Shown here one piece after another: positions 25,871 through 33,754 of a stretch of 64,000 nucleotides of DNA. Within the stretch, counting starts at the first letter, position 1; each line of letters opens with the position of its first letter. Under the pieces are notes generated by a model. That model saw nothing but the letters and a program-made list of their open reading frames with translations. It ran no database searches and had not been told where the DNA came from. The stretch is from Azospirillum canadense (lineage in GTDB: Bacteria; Pseudomonadota; Alphaproteobacteria; Azospirillales; Azospirillaceae). The translations under genes and the position numbers were made by a program. Location: assembly GCF_025961225.1 (NCBI RefSeq), contig NZ_JAOQNG010000003.1, positions 186,001 to 250,000 of the forward strand, in the 5' to 3' direction.

Positions 25871-26505
25871 CTAAGCTCAGCCTGCGCGATCTCGCGGAAA
25901 CTCTGCTGTCGCGTGGTCTGGTCTTCTCCCACGAGGCCGTGCGGGAGTGGGAGGCCAAGGTGGCCCCGCTGCTCACCGATGCTCTCCGGCGCCGCCGGCG
26001 CGGTACGGTGGGGCGGAGCTGGTCCGTCGACGAGACGTACCTGAAGGTCGGCGGGCGCTGGTGCTATTTGCACCGGGCGATCGACAGCGATGGTGCCCTG
26101 GGCGAGGTCTACCTCAGCGAACACCGCGACCAGGTGGCCGCCGAACAGTTCTTCCATTCCGCGGTGGCGGTCACCGGCCGCATGCCCGAGACGGTTACGA
26201 CGGACAAGCACGCCGGCTACCCGCCAGCCATCAAGCAGGTGTTCGGGGATGCGGCTGAGCACCGCACCTCCAAATTCAAGGACAACCATTTGGAGCAAGA
26301 TCATCGCGGGATGAAAGGAAGGACGCGGCCGATGCGCGGATTCCAGCTCCCAGACAGCGCCCATCTTTTCTGCCGGGCCCATGACGAGGTGCGCAACTTT
26401 CTGCGCCCGGCAACCCGGCGCAACCAGCATGTTCCGACCGCCCGGCGACGGGCGATCTATGTCCGGAGGGACGCCGCCCTGCGCGACATGCTCGCCGTCG
26501 CGTAA
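25871..26505 (+). pseudogene. IS6-family transposase, N-terminally truncated
   Basis: Starts abruptly at KLSLRDLAETLLSRGLVFSH just after the IS701 target duplication and runs to the natural stop. DDE residues remain (SVDETYLKVGGRW, TVTTDKHAGYPPA, LEQDHRGMKGRTRPM). The first 25-40 residues, including the start codon, were lost when the IS5 tip was placed here, before IS701 inserted. Confidence 0.85.
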
Positions 26506-26519
26506 TCGACCCTTCCAAT

Positions 26520-27596
26520 TCAGGGCGGCGTCATGCCCTCATGCACGCTGTGGCGCGAGATCTGACGCAACCCGCCGTCGCGTCCCGATGGTGACGAGCG
26601 CCCGGCTCCCGTCGCGCTCTGCGACAAGGCTTGCGTGGTGCGCATTGAGATCTCAGCCAGGCGCGTGCCGGCCTCCACCATGGCCTCCACGGTGTCCCGG
26701 AGGTAACGACTGTGCGCTTCGGCAACGGCGAGGGGCGTGACGCCGCGGGCGAAGCACTGCAGGACGCGCGTGTTTGCGTCGGCCGTTCTGTTCGTATAGA
26801 TCATCCAGGTTTCACTCGTGTCGCGCAACGCGTCGCCAAGGGCCGTCGGCCACGCCGCCAGTGCGTCGATGGCTGCCCTGTTCGGTTGCGCCAGGTCCGT
26901 CAGCCGGCGCGCCGTCTCGAACAAGGTCGCGGTCGCCTGCTGCGTGGCTTGGCCAGCGACGCCGGCGGTCTGGCGGGTGCCCTCCTGCGCCATGTCGGCG
27001 GCCGCGCGTGCCGCCACGCCACCGGTCCGAAGCACCTGCTCGCCGCCGATTGCCGCGGTCTCAACCGGACGCATCATCGCGATGCTGGCCTCGCGCAGCG
27101 AGCGCCGCTGGGCCTCCTCGGCGGCTTGCGCGCGCTCCGCCTCCTCCGCGCGCCTCTGGCTTTCGATCTGGATGCGCCCGGCCTCCAGCCTTTCGCTAAC
27201 CGTTTGCGCTTCCTCGTCGCTCAGCGCTTTGCGCACGGCCGGCAGCAGCTCCTTGCGTTCATCGCGGACATGCTGCTGGAAGACCTTCTTCAGCTCCGCC
27301 ACCTTCGTGGCGAAGTCTTCGTTGTCCTTGGGCATCCGGTCGAGATCGCTGAGCAGTGAGCGAACCTGCCTGATGTCGTTGATCGCGTCGGCGACCAGGT
27401 CCTTGGTTTCCTTGTGCTTACGAAGCACTGGAAACAGGTGCTTTTCCTCGAGTGTCGCGTGCGTCTCCAATTCCTCCTTCAGCTCGCTGAACAAGCGCTC
27501 ACGCGTTTTCACGGCGTTGTTGGACGTATCGGCGAGACGGGAGAAGAGTTCGTTCACCTTGGTCAGGCTCTCCTGCATCTGCTGTGCGATGGTCAT
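26520..27596 (-). CDS. Hemerythrin-phasin fusion protein
   Basis: Two-part protein of 358 residues. Residues 1-125 are an HHE hemerythrin domain, with iron ligands in ETHATLEEKHLFPVLRKH and FQQHVRDERKELLPAVRKAL. A charged linker (EEAERAQAAEEAQRRSLREA) leads to a helical C-terminal half resembling phasin_2 (AAWPTALGDALRDTSETW, TPLAVAEAHSRYLRDTVEAM, LAEISMRTTQAL). Hemerythrins bind O2 or sense redox or iron; phasins coat polyhydroxyalkanoate granules. The fusion could place an oxygen-binding domain on granules or stress complexes. GGGGAAGG precedes the ATG at 27596. Phasin assignment is by pattern only. Confidence 0.75.
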   Translation of the reverse strand: MTIAQQMQESLTKVNELFSRLADTSNNAVKTRERLFSELKEELETHATLEEKHLFPVLRKHKETKDLVADAINDIRQVRSLLSDLDRMPKDNEDFATKVAELKKVFQQHVRDERKELLPAVRKALSDEEAQTVSERLEAGRIQIESQRRAEEAERAQAAEEAQRRSLREASIAMMRPVETAAIGGEQVLRTGGVAARAAADMAQEGTRQTAGVAGQATQQATATLFETARRLTDLAQPNRAAIDALAAWPTALGDALRDTSETWMIYTNRTADANTRVLQCFARGVTPLAVAEAHSRYLRDTVEAMVEAGTRLAEISMRTTQALSQSATGAGRSSPSGRDGGLRQISRHSVHEGMTPP

Positions 27597-27996
27597 GCTA
27601 CCTTCCCCTTCAATGTTCCGCTGGTCGTGCACCGCGGTCGTCATGCTGCAGTGCGGCATAGGATGAACCAGAGGATAGAGCTCTGGGTTCCAAGCGTAAT
27701 GGGATGAGCATTCCTGCGAACGAGAGGCAAACCATGGGTGCTTTGATGAGATGGATGCTCCCTTTTCGGCACGGCAGTGCCAGATAACGGACAGGCTCAT
27801 CTCATCACGGGGGTTGTGCCACGACTGCGGCGTTTATCGGTCTCGATCTGACGAAGTCGCCGCAAGCGCATCGGCAGCCTGCACTTCGTTCGCTGCCAAA
27901 TGGGCATCCTGCAACACGCAAAGCTGGTGTCTCACTGAGCACGATCGAACAGGGTCCTCCGCAGGACCATGTTGCCCGGCCGATCTTCGGGCGTCG
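27597..27996. other. No gene recognised (400 bp)
   Basis: Upstream region of the hemerythrin-phasin gene up to IS256 copy 3; it should hold that gene's promoter. A short frame with FIGLDLTKSP near 27830 faintly recalls an IS110 start but is too short to call. Confidence 0.4.
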
Positions 27997-28062
27997 GATC
28001 GTGCCCCTAGGTGTGGTGTCTGAGGGGGCTTGTGTGCTCTTCGGCGGTTTGAGGCCGCCGGT

Positions 28063-28515
28063 CTACTCCGCGGCAATGGGCAGCGGGTCAGTGAGCTGAG
28101 GGTGGCACAGCTCGGTCAGGCTTTCCATGGTCATGTAGCGCCGGGCCACCGCCCATTCATCATGCTGCTCCAGCAGCAAGGCGCCGACCAGGCGCATAAC
28201 CGCCCCTTCGCCAGGGAAAATGCCGACGACGTTGGTGCGCCGCTTGATCTCGCCGTTCAGGCGCTCCAGCGGGTTCGTGCTGTGCAGCTTGGTGCGCAGG
28301 TCTTTGGGGTACTTCATGTAGGCCAGCACGTCGAACTCCGCCTCGTCCATCAGCGCGGCCAGCTTGGAAAAGCGCGGCCGCAGGCTGTCGGCCACCCGGC
28401 GCCACTGCTCGTGCGCCGCCTCGGCGGTCTCCTGGGCAAAGGCGGTGCGGATGGTGGCCGCGACCATCGTCTGGTGCGTCTTGCCGACGCAAGCGAGGAG
28501 ATTCCTCATACAATG
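28063..28515 (-). pseudogene. IS256 transposase copy 3, C-terminal part
   Basis: Encodes the tail from HCMRNLLACVGKTHQTM to the stop, including the catalytic Glu motif LHSTNPLERLNGEIKRR. It differs from copies 1 and 2 by scattered substitutions, so it is an older lineage. The N-terminal part resumes at 30463 beyond the LSR element. Confidence 0.9.
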
Positions 28516-30462
28516 CACGATCCGAACGCAATCGACAAAATCCGCTTCACCGCGACGCTTCCGTTCGCCTGGACGAGTATTGGCAAGCCACGCCGACGCT
28601 GGTGACTCGTGTGCCGGCCTGTTGGTCCGGCACCTCCACAGCCGAGGTGCCCCCCAATGCCGCGCCGACGATGTTGCCCGACACCAGCAACGTGGACCGT
28701 TCACTCCGTCTTTGTTCGCACTCGCGACGGACCGGATCGGCTTGCGGATGCGTACCGCCACCTTCTCCGGCCCCCCACTCCCACCGCTTCTGAAAGCCCG
28801 CCCGCCGACGCTACCGCGGCAGGGCCGGTCGAGGGAGATCAACCATGCGCGCTGCCATCTACGCCCGCGTCTCCACCGAACGCCAGGAACGCCAGCAAAC
28901 CATCGAAAGCCAGCTCACCGCTCTGCGCGCGTGGGCCGACGCCAACCGCCACGACCTGAATGACCGCCATGTGTTTCGCGACGAAGGCTACAGCGGTGCC
29001 CGGCTCGACCGGCCGGGGCTGGATGCCTTGCGCGATGCGGTGCGCGATGGTGAGGTGGAGGTCGTCGCGGTGCTGGCTCCTGACCGTCTGGCCCGCCGCT
29101 ACGCCTACCAGGTGCTGCTCCTGGAGGAGTTCCGCCGTGTGGGCTGTGCGGTGGCCTTTCTCAATCACACCATCTCCGATGACCCCGGCGATCAGCTTCT
29201 CCTGCAGATCCAGGGAGCGGTCGCCGAATATGAGCGAGCCCTGCTGAGCGAACGGTTTCGCCGCGGCAAGCTGCAGAAGGCGCGAGCCGGTCAATTCATC
29301 GGCGTCCATGCGCCCTATGGGTACCGCTATCTACGGCGCCAAGGCGGCGCTGCGGGACGCCTGATCATCGACGAGGCCGAGGCGGAAACCGTGCGGATGC
29401 TCTACGCTTGGTTGACCGAGGAGCGGATGACCCTGCGTCAGATCATCAAGCGCCTGAACTTCGGGCCTTGGTTTCCGCGTTGCGGTCGGCGGCCTTGGTC
29501 GGTCTCGACCGTCCACGACATTCTGTCGGACCCGGTCTATACGGGAACCGCGTACTCAAACCGTTACGAGTATGTTCCAGCGAAGAAGCCACGCTCGCGC
29601 AAGCCCACCTACCGTGGTGTTGGCTGCCGCCGCTTACGGCCAAAGGAACAATGGATTCCGATTGCCGTCCCGCCCATCGTTGACCAGGAGACTTGGGATC
29701 GCGGTCAGGAGCAACTCGCGCGGAATGCCGCCTTGTCCTTCCGCAACAACAAAAAATACGACTACCTGCTGCGCTGCCTGCTCACGTGTGGCGCATGCGG
29801 TCTTGCCATGTACGGCATCACCCGGACGGCGGCGGGGAACATCCCTTGTCACTATTATCGCTGTGCCGGCAAAGACTGCGTGGAAACCGCGCGCCCACGT
29901 CCCTGTCCGCGCGCCCACGTCAAAGGCGCGGATTTGGACCGAGTGGTGTGGGAGCACGTTCGCGATCTCTTGCGCGCCCCCGAGCGGTTGATCGCTCAAT
30001 TTCACCAGTTTGCCGGCGAAGCGGATCGGCATACGGCTCACGAGCGTCAAACGGAGCAACGGATCACGGCGCGGCTCAATGGCCTGGCCCGTGCCGATCA
30101 ACGCCTGCTGGATGCCTATCAGGCGGAGGTGATCAGCCTGGAGGAATTGACCGATCGGCGCCGCCAACTTGATGACCAGCGCCGTGCGCTCACCCACCAG
30201 CTCGATCAACAGCGCGGGTTAAGCCGCCAACGCGCCAAAGCGTTGGAGGTGGTGTCCAACCTGACTGCGTTTTGCGAGCGCGTTCAAGGGCGCCTCGACG
30301 GCGCCTCGCTCGCTGACAAACAGGCCATCTTGCACCTCGTGATCGAGCGCATCATCGTTCACGACGGCAGCGTGGAGATCCGCCATGTCATTCCCTTGCA
30401 CAGCCCACCGCCGGGGCGCGACCCCATGGCCGAGCCGATTGGAGGATTGCGTTCGGATCGTG
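28516..30462 (+). mobile_element. Single-gene LSR element with 18-bp terminal inverted repeats
   Basis: A 1947-bp insertion. The left end CACGATCCGAACGCAATC (28516-28533) is the exact complement of the right end GATTGCGTTCGGATCGTG (30445-30462). TG stands on both sides (28514-28515 and 30463-30464) where intact IS256 copies have a single TG in CAATGAACACG. A 2-bp core duplication is what LSR integration at a 2-bp crossover produces, and the inverted repeats would then be the two attP arms. The only clear gene is the LSR at 28845. Confidence 0.88.
28534..28844 (+). other. Leader of the LSR element with a possible small ORF
   Basis: No firm gene. One plus-strand frame reads DRLADAYRHLLRP about 80 nt before the LSR start and runs on past it, matching the plan of small AYxx(L/I/M)L ORFs before the other two LSRs. 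GGTCGAGGGAGATCAACC at its end supplies the LSR ribosome binding site. Confidence 0.35.
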
Positions 30463-30614
30463 TGAACACGACAGCGTTGAAGTGTGGCGCCCAGCACTTT
30501 GGAGGCGGCGGCCTTCAGCCCGAGATGCGCGTCGGCGATCACCAGCTTCACGCCACGCAGGCCGCGACGGGTGAGCGAGCGCAAGAAGTCGCTCCAGAAG
30601 ATCTCGGCCTCTGA
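28845..30614 (+). CDS. Large serine recombinase of the TIR-flanked element
   Basis: Site-specific recombinase presumed to integrate and excise the element. Catalytic domain RAAIYARVSTERQERQQT (Ser10), DRLARRYAYQVLLLEEF, AVAEYERALLSERFRRG; recombinase domain HDILSDPVYTGTAYSNRYEY; zinc ribbon LLTCGACGLAMYG and YYRCAGKDC; long coiled coil near residues 400-470 (ARADQRLLDAYQAEVISLEE). GGGAGATCAACC precedes the ATG. The frame has no stop inside the element: it crosses the right repeat as GGLRSDR and adds about 50 residues of antisense IS256 before stopping. Confidence 0.92.
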   Translation: MRAAIYARVSTERQERQQTIESQLTALRAWADANRHDLNDRHVFRDEGYSGARLDRPGLDALRDAVRDGEVEVVAVLAPDRLARRYAYQVLLLEEFRRVGCAVAFLNHTISDDPGDQLLLQIQGAVAEYERALLSERFRRGKLQKARAGQFIGVHAPYGYRYLRRQGGAAGRLIIDEAEAETVRMLYAWLTEERMTLRQIIKRLNFGPWFPRCGRRPWSVSTVHDILSDPVYTGTAYSNRYEYVPAKKPRSRKPTYRGVGCRRLRPKEQWIPIAVPPIVDQETWDRGQEQLARNAALSFRNNKKYDYLLRCLLTCGACGLAMYGITRTAAGNIPCHYYRCAGKDCVETARPRPCPRAHVKGADLDRVVWEHVRDLLRAPERLIAQFHQFAGEADRHTAHERQTEQRITARLNGLARADQRLLDAYQAEVISLEELTDRRRQLDDQRRALTHQLDQQRGLSRQRAKALEVVSNLTAFCERVQGRLDGASLADKQAILHLVIERIIVHDGSVEIRHVIPLHSPPPGRDPMAEPIGGLRSDRVNTTALKCGAQHFGGGGLQPEMRVGDHQLHATQAATGERAQEVAPEDLGL

Positions 30615-31211
30615 CAGCCCAAGGCCGAGGCCCAGCACTTCACGCCGGCCGTCGGTGTTGACGCCGATCGCCAGTATGGCGGCGAGCGAGACGATGCGGC
30701 CATCCTGGCGGACCTTCACGTAGGTCGCGTCCAGCCAGACAAAGGGCCAGTCGCCCTCCAGCGGGCGGTTCAGGAACGCCTGCACGCGCTCGTCGATGTC
30801 CTGGCACAGCCGGCTGACCTGGCTTTTCGAGATGCCGGTCATGCCCATCGCCTTGACCAGCTCATCGACGTTGCGCGTCGAGATGCCCTGCACATACGCC
30901 TCCTGGATCACCGCGATCAGTGCCTTCTCCGCGGTGCGCCGCGGCTCCAGGAAGGCTGGGAAGTAGGAGCCGCGCCGCAGCTTGGGGATGCGCAGGTCGA
31001 TGGCGCCGGCGCGCGTCTCCCAGGTCCGCTCCCGGTAGCCGTTGCGTTTGGTCAGCCGGTCCTCGCTGCGTTCACCGTAGCCGGCGCCGCAGAGGCCCTC
31101 GACCTCCAACTCCATCAGGCGCTGGGCGGCGAAACCGACCATTTCGCGCAGAAAGTCGGCGTCGGCGCTCTTCCCAATCAGCTCGTGAAGAGCGATCCTG
31201 TCCTCGGTCAT
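30465..31211 (-). pseudogene. IS256 transposase copy 3, N-terminal part
   Basis: From MTEDRIALHELIGKSADADF to QRCRVH, where it meets the LSR element. The first two catalytic Asp motifs (WLDATYVKV, VIADAHLG) are here; the Glu motif is 2 kb away. Without excision of the element the transposase cannot be made. Confidence 0.9.
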
Positions 31212-31494
31212 CGTGTTGCTCCGTCTCGGTTGATGGTCGTCAAGCAACCTCAACTTAGCCGAAGAACACGGTGACCGCCCGCTCCCGGACGGCTGGCCCG
31301 CCTGCGCCAGCTAGGGGGAGCGCTCCGGCGGGCCAGCCTTACGCCTCAGACACCACGTGCCGGGACACGGCCCGGCGTCGCGACCGAGTGGGAATTGGCG
31401 CTGCGCGATCGCGCCCGCGCGCAAGGCTTGCTGAAGCGTGACGACCGCGCCGTGGTGGAGTAGCTTCCAACCAACTCGGGATCAAGGGGCCGGC

Positions 31495-31701
31495 ATGTTT
31501 ACGGTGAGCGAGGAGGAACGCGCGGCGATCAGTCGCGCCTACGAGGACGGCGGCGAGTGGGCGGCTGTTGCCGAACTGCGTCGTTACTTTGCCATCGAGG
31601 ACAACGACAATGCCCTGTTCGCGGTGCGCAGCATCGTGCGCTGGCGGGCGGCTCCCGTCTCCCCACCGCCGCGCCGCCCACCGAACGGAGCCTCGCGATA
31701 A
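31495..31701 (+). CDS. Hypothetical protein, 68 residues
   Basis: Small acidic-to-basic protein: MFTVSEEERAAISRAYEDGG, then EWAAVAELRRYFAIED, and a Pro/Arg-rich tail. AAGGGG lies just before the ATG. The N-terminal helices look natural, but no family is recognised. It lies right beside IS256 copy 3. Confidence 0.5.
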   Translation: MFTVSEEERAAISRAYEDGGEWAAVAELRRYFAIEDNDNALFAVRSIVRWRAAPVSPPPRRPPNGASR

Positions 31702-31796
31702 GATTCGCCTGACGAACATGGAATCAAGGGTGATGTCCTCACGATGGTGCTCGGTGAAATCTCCAAGCAGGGCAACGACCTCACTCCAGGCCAGAC

Positions 31797-32210
31797 ATGC
31801 GCAACCGCGATCTGATCGGCAAACCGGACTGGACACCCGCGACCTATGAGGCCGTCGCCGCGGATCGGATCGCGCCGAACCAAGTCATCGTCATCATGAT
31901 CACCGGGGAGGTCCGCGGCGCCTTCGGCATCGATCCGCGCACCGCCGATGACGGCATGCCGGTCTGGATTATCACGCATCTGGCAACGGGACATCGCCTG
32001 CCACGCGAGTTCCTGTCGCGGGACGCCGCCGTGGCCTGCGCCCAGACGCTGGAGGGGCTGGCCTGCTGGACCATGGACGATCCGGGACAGATGCTGAGCC
32101 ACCCCGATGCCCGGCTTGCCCGTCGGCTGGTGGCCAGCGCTCCGGGAAGTCGCGCAGACCGTGCCGAACCGTCCGGCAATGTCTTCAGGAGTGGCGTGGA
32201 GCCGAGCTAA
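31797..32210 (+). CDS. Hypothetical protein, 137 residues
   Basis: Unrecognised soluble protein. It has beta-rich natural-looking sequence (NQVIVIMITGEVRGAFGID, MPVWIITHLATGHRLPREFL) followed by a helix (AACAQTLEGLACWTM) and a poorly conserved tail. No convincing ribosome binding site precedes the ATG. It shares orientation with the 68-residue gene 95 bp upstream. Confidence 0.5.
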   Translation: MRNRDLIGKPDWTPATYEAVAADRIAPNQVIVIMITGEVRGAFGIDPRTADDGMPVWIITHLATGHRLPREFLSRDAAVACAQTLEGLACWTMDDPGQMLSHPDARLARRLVASAPGSRADRAEPSGNVFRSGVEPS

Positions 32211-32390
32211 CCAGCAGGCCCACGGCAACGATGCGGTGGACTCTGGCAGCAGAGCCAGCACGATGCCATGGTGGGCGTGCGAGAGCGGCGCTGTTGCGGG
32301 GAGTCGCACAGGCGGCTTTTCCCGCTGCGTCCGCGTCACAGCTCCGTGATGTGTGAAAAGCGGAGAGGAGGGGTGCGGTCGGAACATTTT

Positions 32391-33326
32391 CTAGCGTTGC
32401 GTGATCGGCCCCAATCGCGTTCTCCCGAGCAAACGCCCGTCGATGGCGGCGAGGGCGCATCCAATCAATGCCATGGCGAGGACATGGCGCGGTTCGAGCC
32501 GCTCACCGAGGAGAAGCGCGCCCAGGACAATCGCCGAGACCGGGATGAGGAACGTGACAAGCAACAAATTCGTCGCGCCCGCCGTGGCCAGGAGGCGGAA
32601 ATAGAGCACGTAGGCCAACGCGGTCGAGAGCCCCGCGATGCCGAGCACCGCGCCCGATACGGTGAGACTTGGCGCCGCCAGCGTCCAGGGGTGATCGACC
32701 AGAAGAGCCACGGGCAGCAGCACAAGCGTCGAAGCGGTGACCTGGCCCGCCGCCGTCACCATGGCTGGGACTCCCATGCGCTTGAAGCGCCGCCCGAACA
32801 CGCCAGCAAAGGCGTAGGACAAGGCCGCGGCCAGCACAGCGCCCTGTGCGACGACGTTGGTCCCCAAGCCCGTCAGCACCGCTGGGCCGACGAGAACGGC
32901 GACACCGGCGAGGCCGACGAGAACGCCAACGAGCCGGTTCGTGGTCATCTTTTCGTCGGGCGTCAGAAAGTGCGCAACAACCACGGCGGACAGTGGCGTC
33001 GTGGCATTGAGGATCGCCGCGAGCCCGCTCGCGATACGCGTCTGGCCCCACACGATGAGGCAGAATGGTACAGCGTTGTTGAGCAGTCCCATGCCGAGGA
33101 ACGCGGCCCAGGCCCGTCCATCGCACGGCATCTTCAACCCGAGCATTGGAACGACGAGGTTGAGGATAAAGGCGGCGAGCCCGACGCGCAGCACAACCAG
33201 GGTGATGGGGGGCAGTTCCCGGAGTGCGACGCCGGTGAAAAAGAACGAGCCGCCCCAGAGGGCCGAGAGCGCGAGGAGCATGCCCCATTCCGAGGGCCGC
33301 ATGCTGTGATTCAGAGCGGGTTGCAT
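32391..33326 (-). CDS. EamA/DMT-family transporter
   Basis: Inner-membrane exporter of the drug/metabolite transporter superfamily, 311 residues with about ten hydrophobic segments in two EamA repeats. Repeat 1 begins GMLLALSALWGGSFFFTGVA and contains the NAVPFCLIVWGQ and ILNATTPLSAVVVAHFL signatures; repeat 2 begins NVVAQGAVLAAALSYAFAGV and ends LGALLLGERLEPRHVLAMAL. Substrates of this family (amino acids, metabolites, drugs) cannot be predicted. No obvious operon partner. Confidence 0.9.
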   Translation of the reverse strand: MQPALNHSMRPSEWGMLLALSALWGGSFFFTGVALRELPPITLVVLRVGLAAFILNLVVPMLGLKMPCDGRAWAAFLGMGLLNNAVPFCLIVWGQTRIASGLAAILNATTPLSAVVVAHFLTPDEKMTTNRLVGVLVGLAGVAVLVGPAVLTGLGTNVVAQGAVLAAALSYAFAGVFGRRFKRMGVPAMVTAAGQVTASTLVLLPVALLVDHPWTLAAPSLTVSGAVLGIAGLSTALAYVLYFRLLATAGATNLLLVTFLIPVSAIVLGALLLGERLEPRHVLAMALIGCALAAIDGRLLGRTRLGPITQR

Positions 33327-33537
33327 AGGGCCTCCAACGTGGGAAAGCCCACGATGCTTACGACGAAGCCGTGTCGCCGCGCGACCCGTTTCTTGCTCTC
33401 AAATTCCAAATGTCGCGTGCGATGGGGAGCGTTCCACACGCTGGCGTTCGTGCCCACCGCGTGAACGGGGCGAGCGAATACGCGGCCGTCCCCAGCTGAT
33501 GCGTCAGCACCTCTTGCGGTTGCCGCGCCGAGGTGGG

Positions 33538-33732
33538 CTATTGCAGCACGCCGATCCCATGGGCCTGGTTATCCTGCTGGCATTCCGGTCCGGTCTCGCC
33601 GGTTAGAATGATGCCGGGCACCGGCCGACCGACACGCTCGCCCAGCTTGAGGATCACCGCGGTGCCGACGCGCCCATGGCTTCGGTAAGAGTCGGCCAGC
33701 AACACGTCGGGGCTCTGGCTCACCGTGCGCAA
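33538..33732 (-). pseudogene. Receiver-domain fragment duplicated from the adjacent kinase
   Basis: Reads VLLADSYRSHGRVGTAVI, then PGIILTGETGPECQQDN, and ends before the conserved Lys strand. It closely matches the receiver end of the kinase immediately upstream (IIVADYRLREGRIGTEAI, PGIILTGETGPECHRDA). It starts 23 bp after the kinase stop and has no start of its own, so it is a decayed partial tandem duplication or recombination scar. Confidence 0.75.
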
Positions 33733-33754
33733 TGAGGTCAGCGGAAACCCGGCC

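Larger units (their letters stand above)
27997..31372 (-). mobile_element. IS256-family element, copy 3, split by an LSR element
   Basis: The ends match copies 1 and 2 (GATCGTGCCCC at 27997; right end at about 31372 with drift in the last bases). Flanking octamers GGGCGTCG (27989-27996) and CGGCGTCG (31373-31380) differ at one base, so the original target duplication is still visible. The transposase gene is interrupted between 28515 and 30463 by the element at 28516-30462. Confidence 0.9.

Noticed and set aside
28516..30462. Reading the LSR insert as a DDE-type IS with TG target duplication
   Set aside because: No DDE gene is present; the only complete gene is a large serine recombinase, and a 2-bp duplication matches its crossover chemistry.
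32268..33464. Plus-strand 398-residue frame over the EamA gene
   Set aside because: Composition is highly charged and repetitive; the minus strand shows two EamA repeats with membrane helices.
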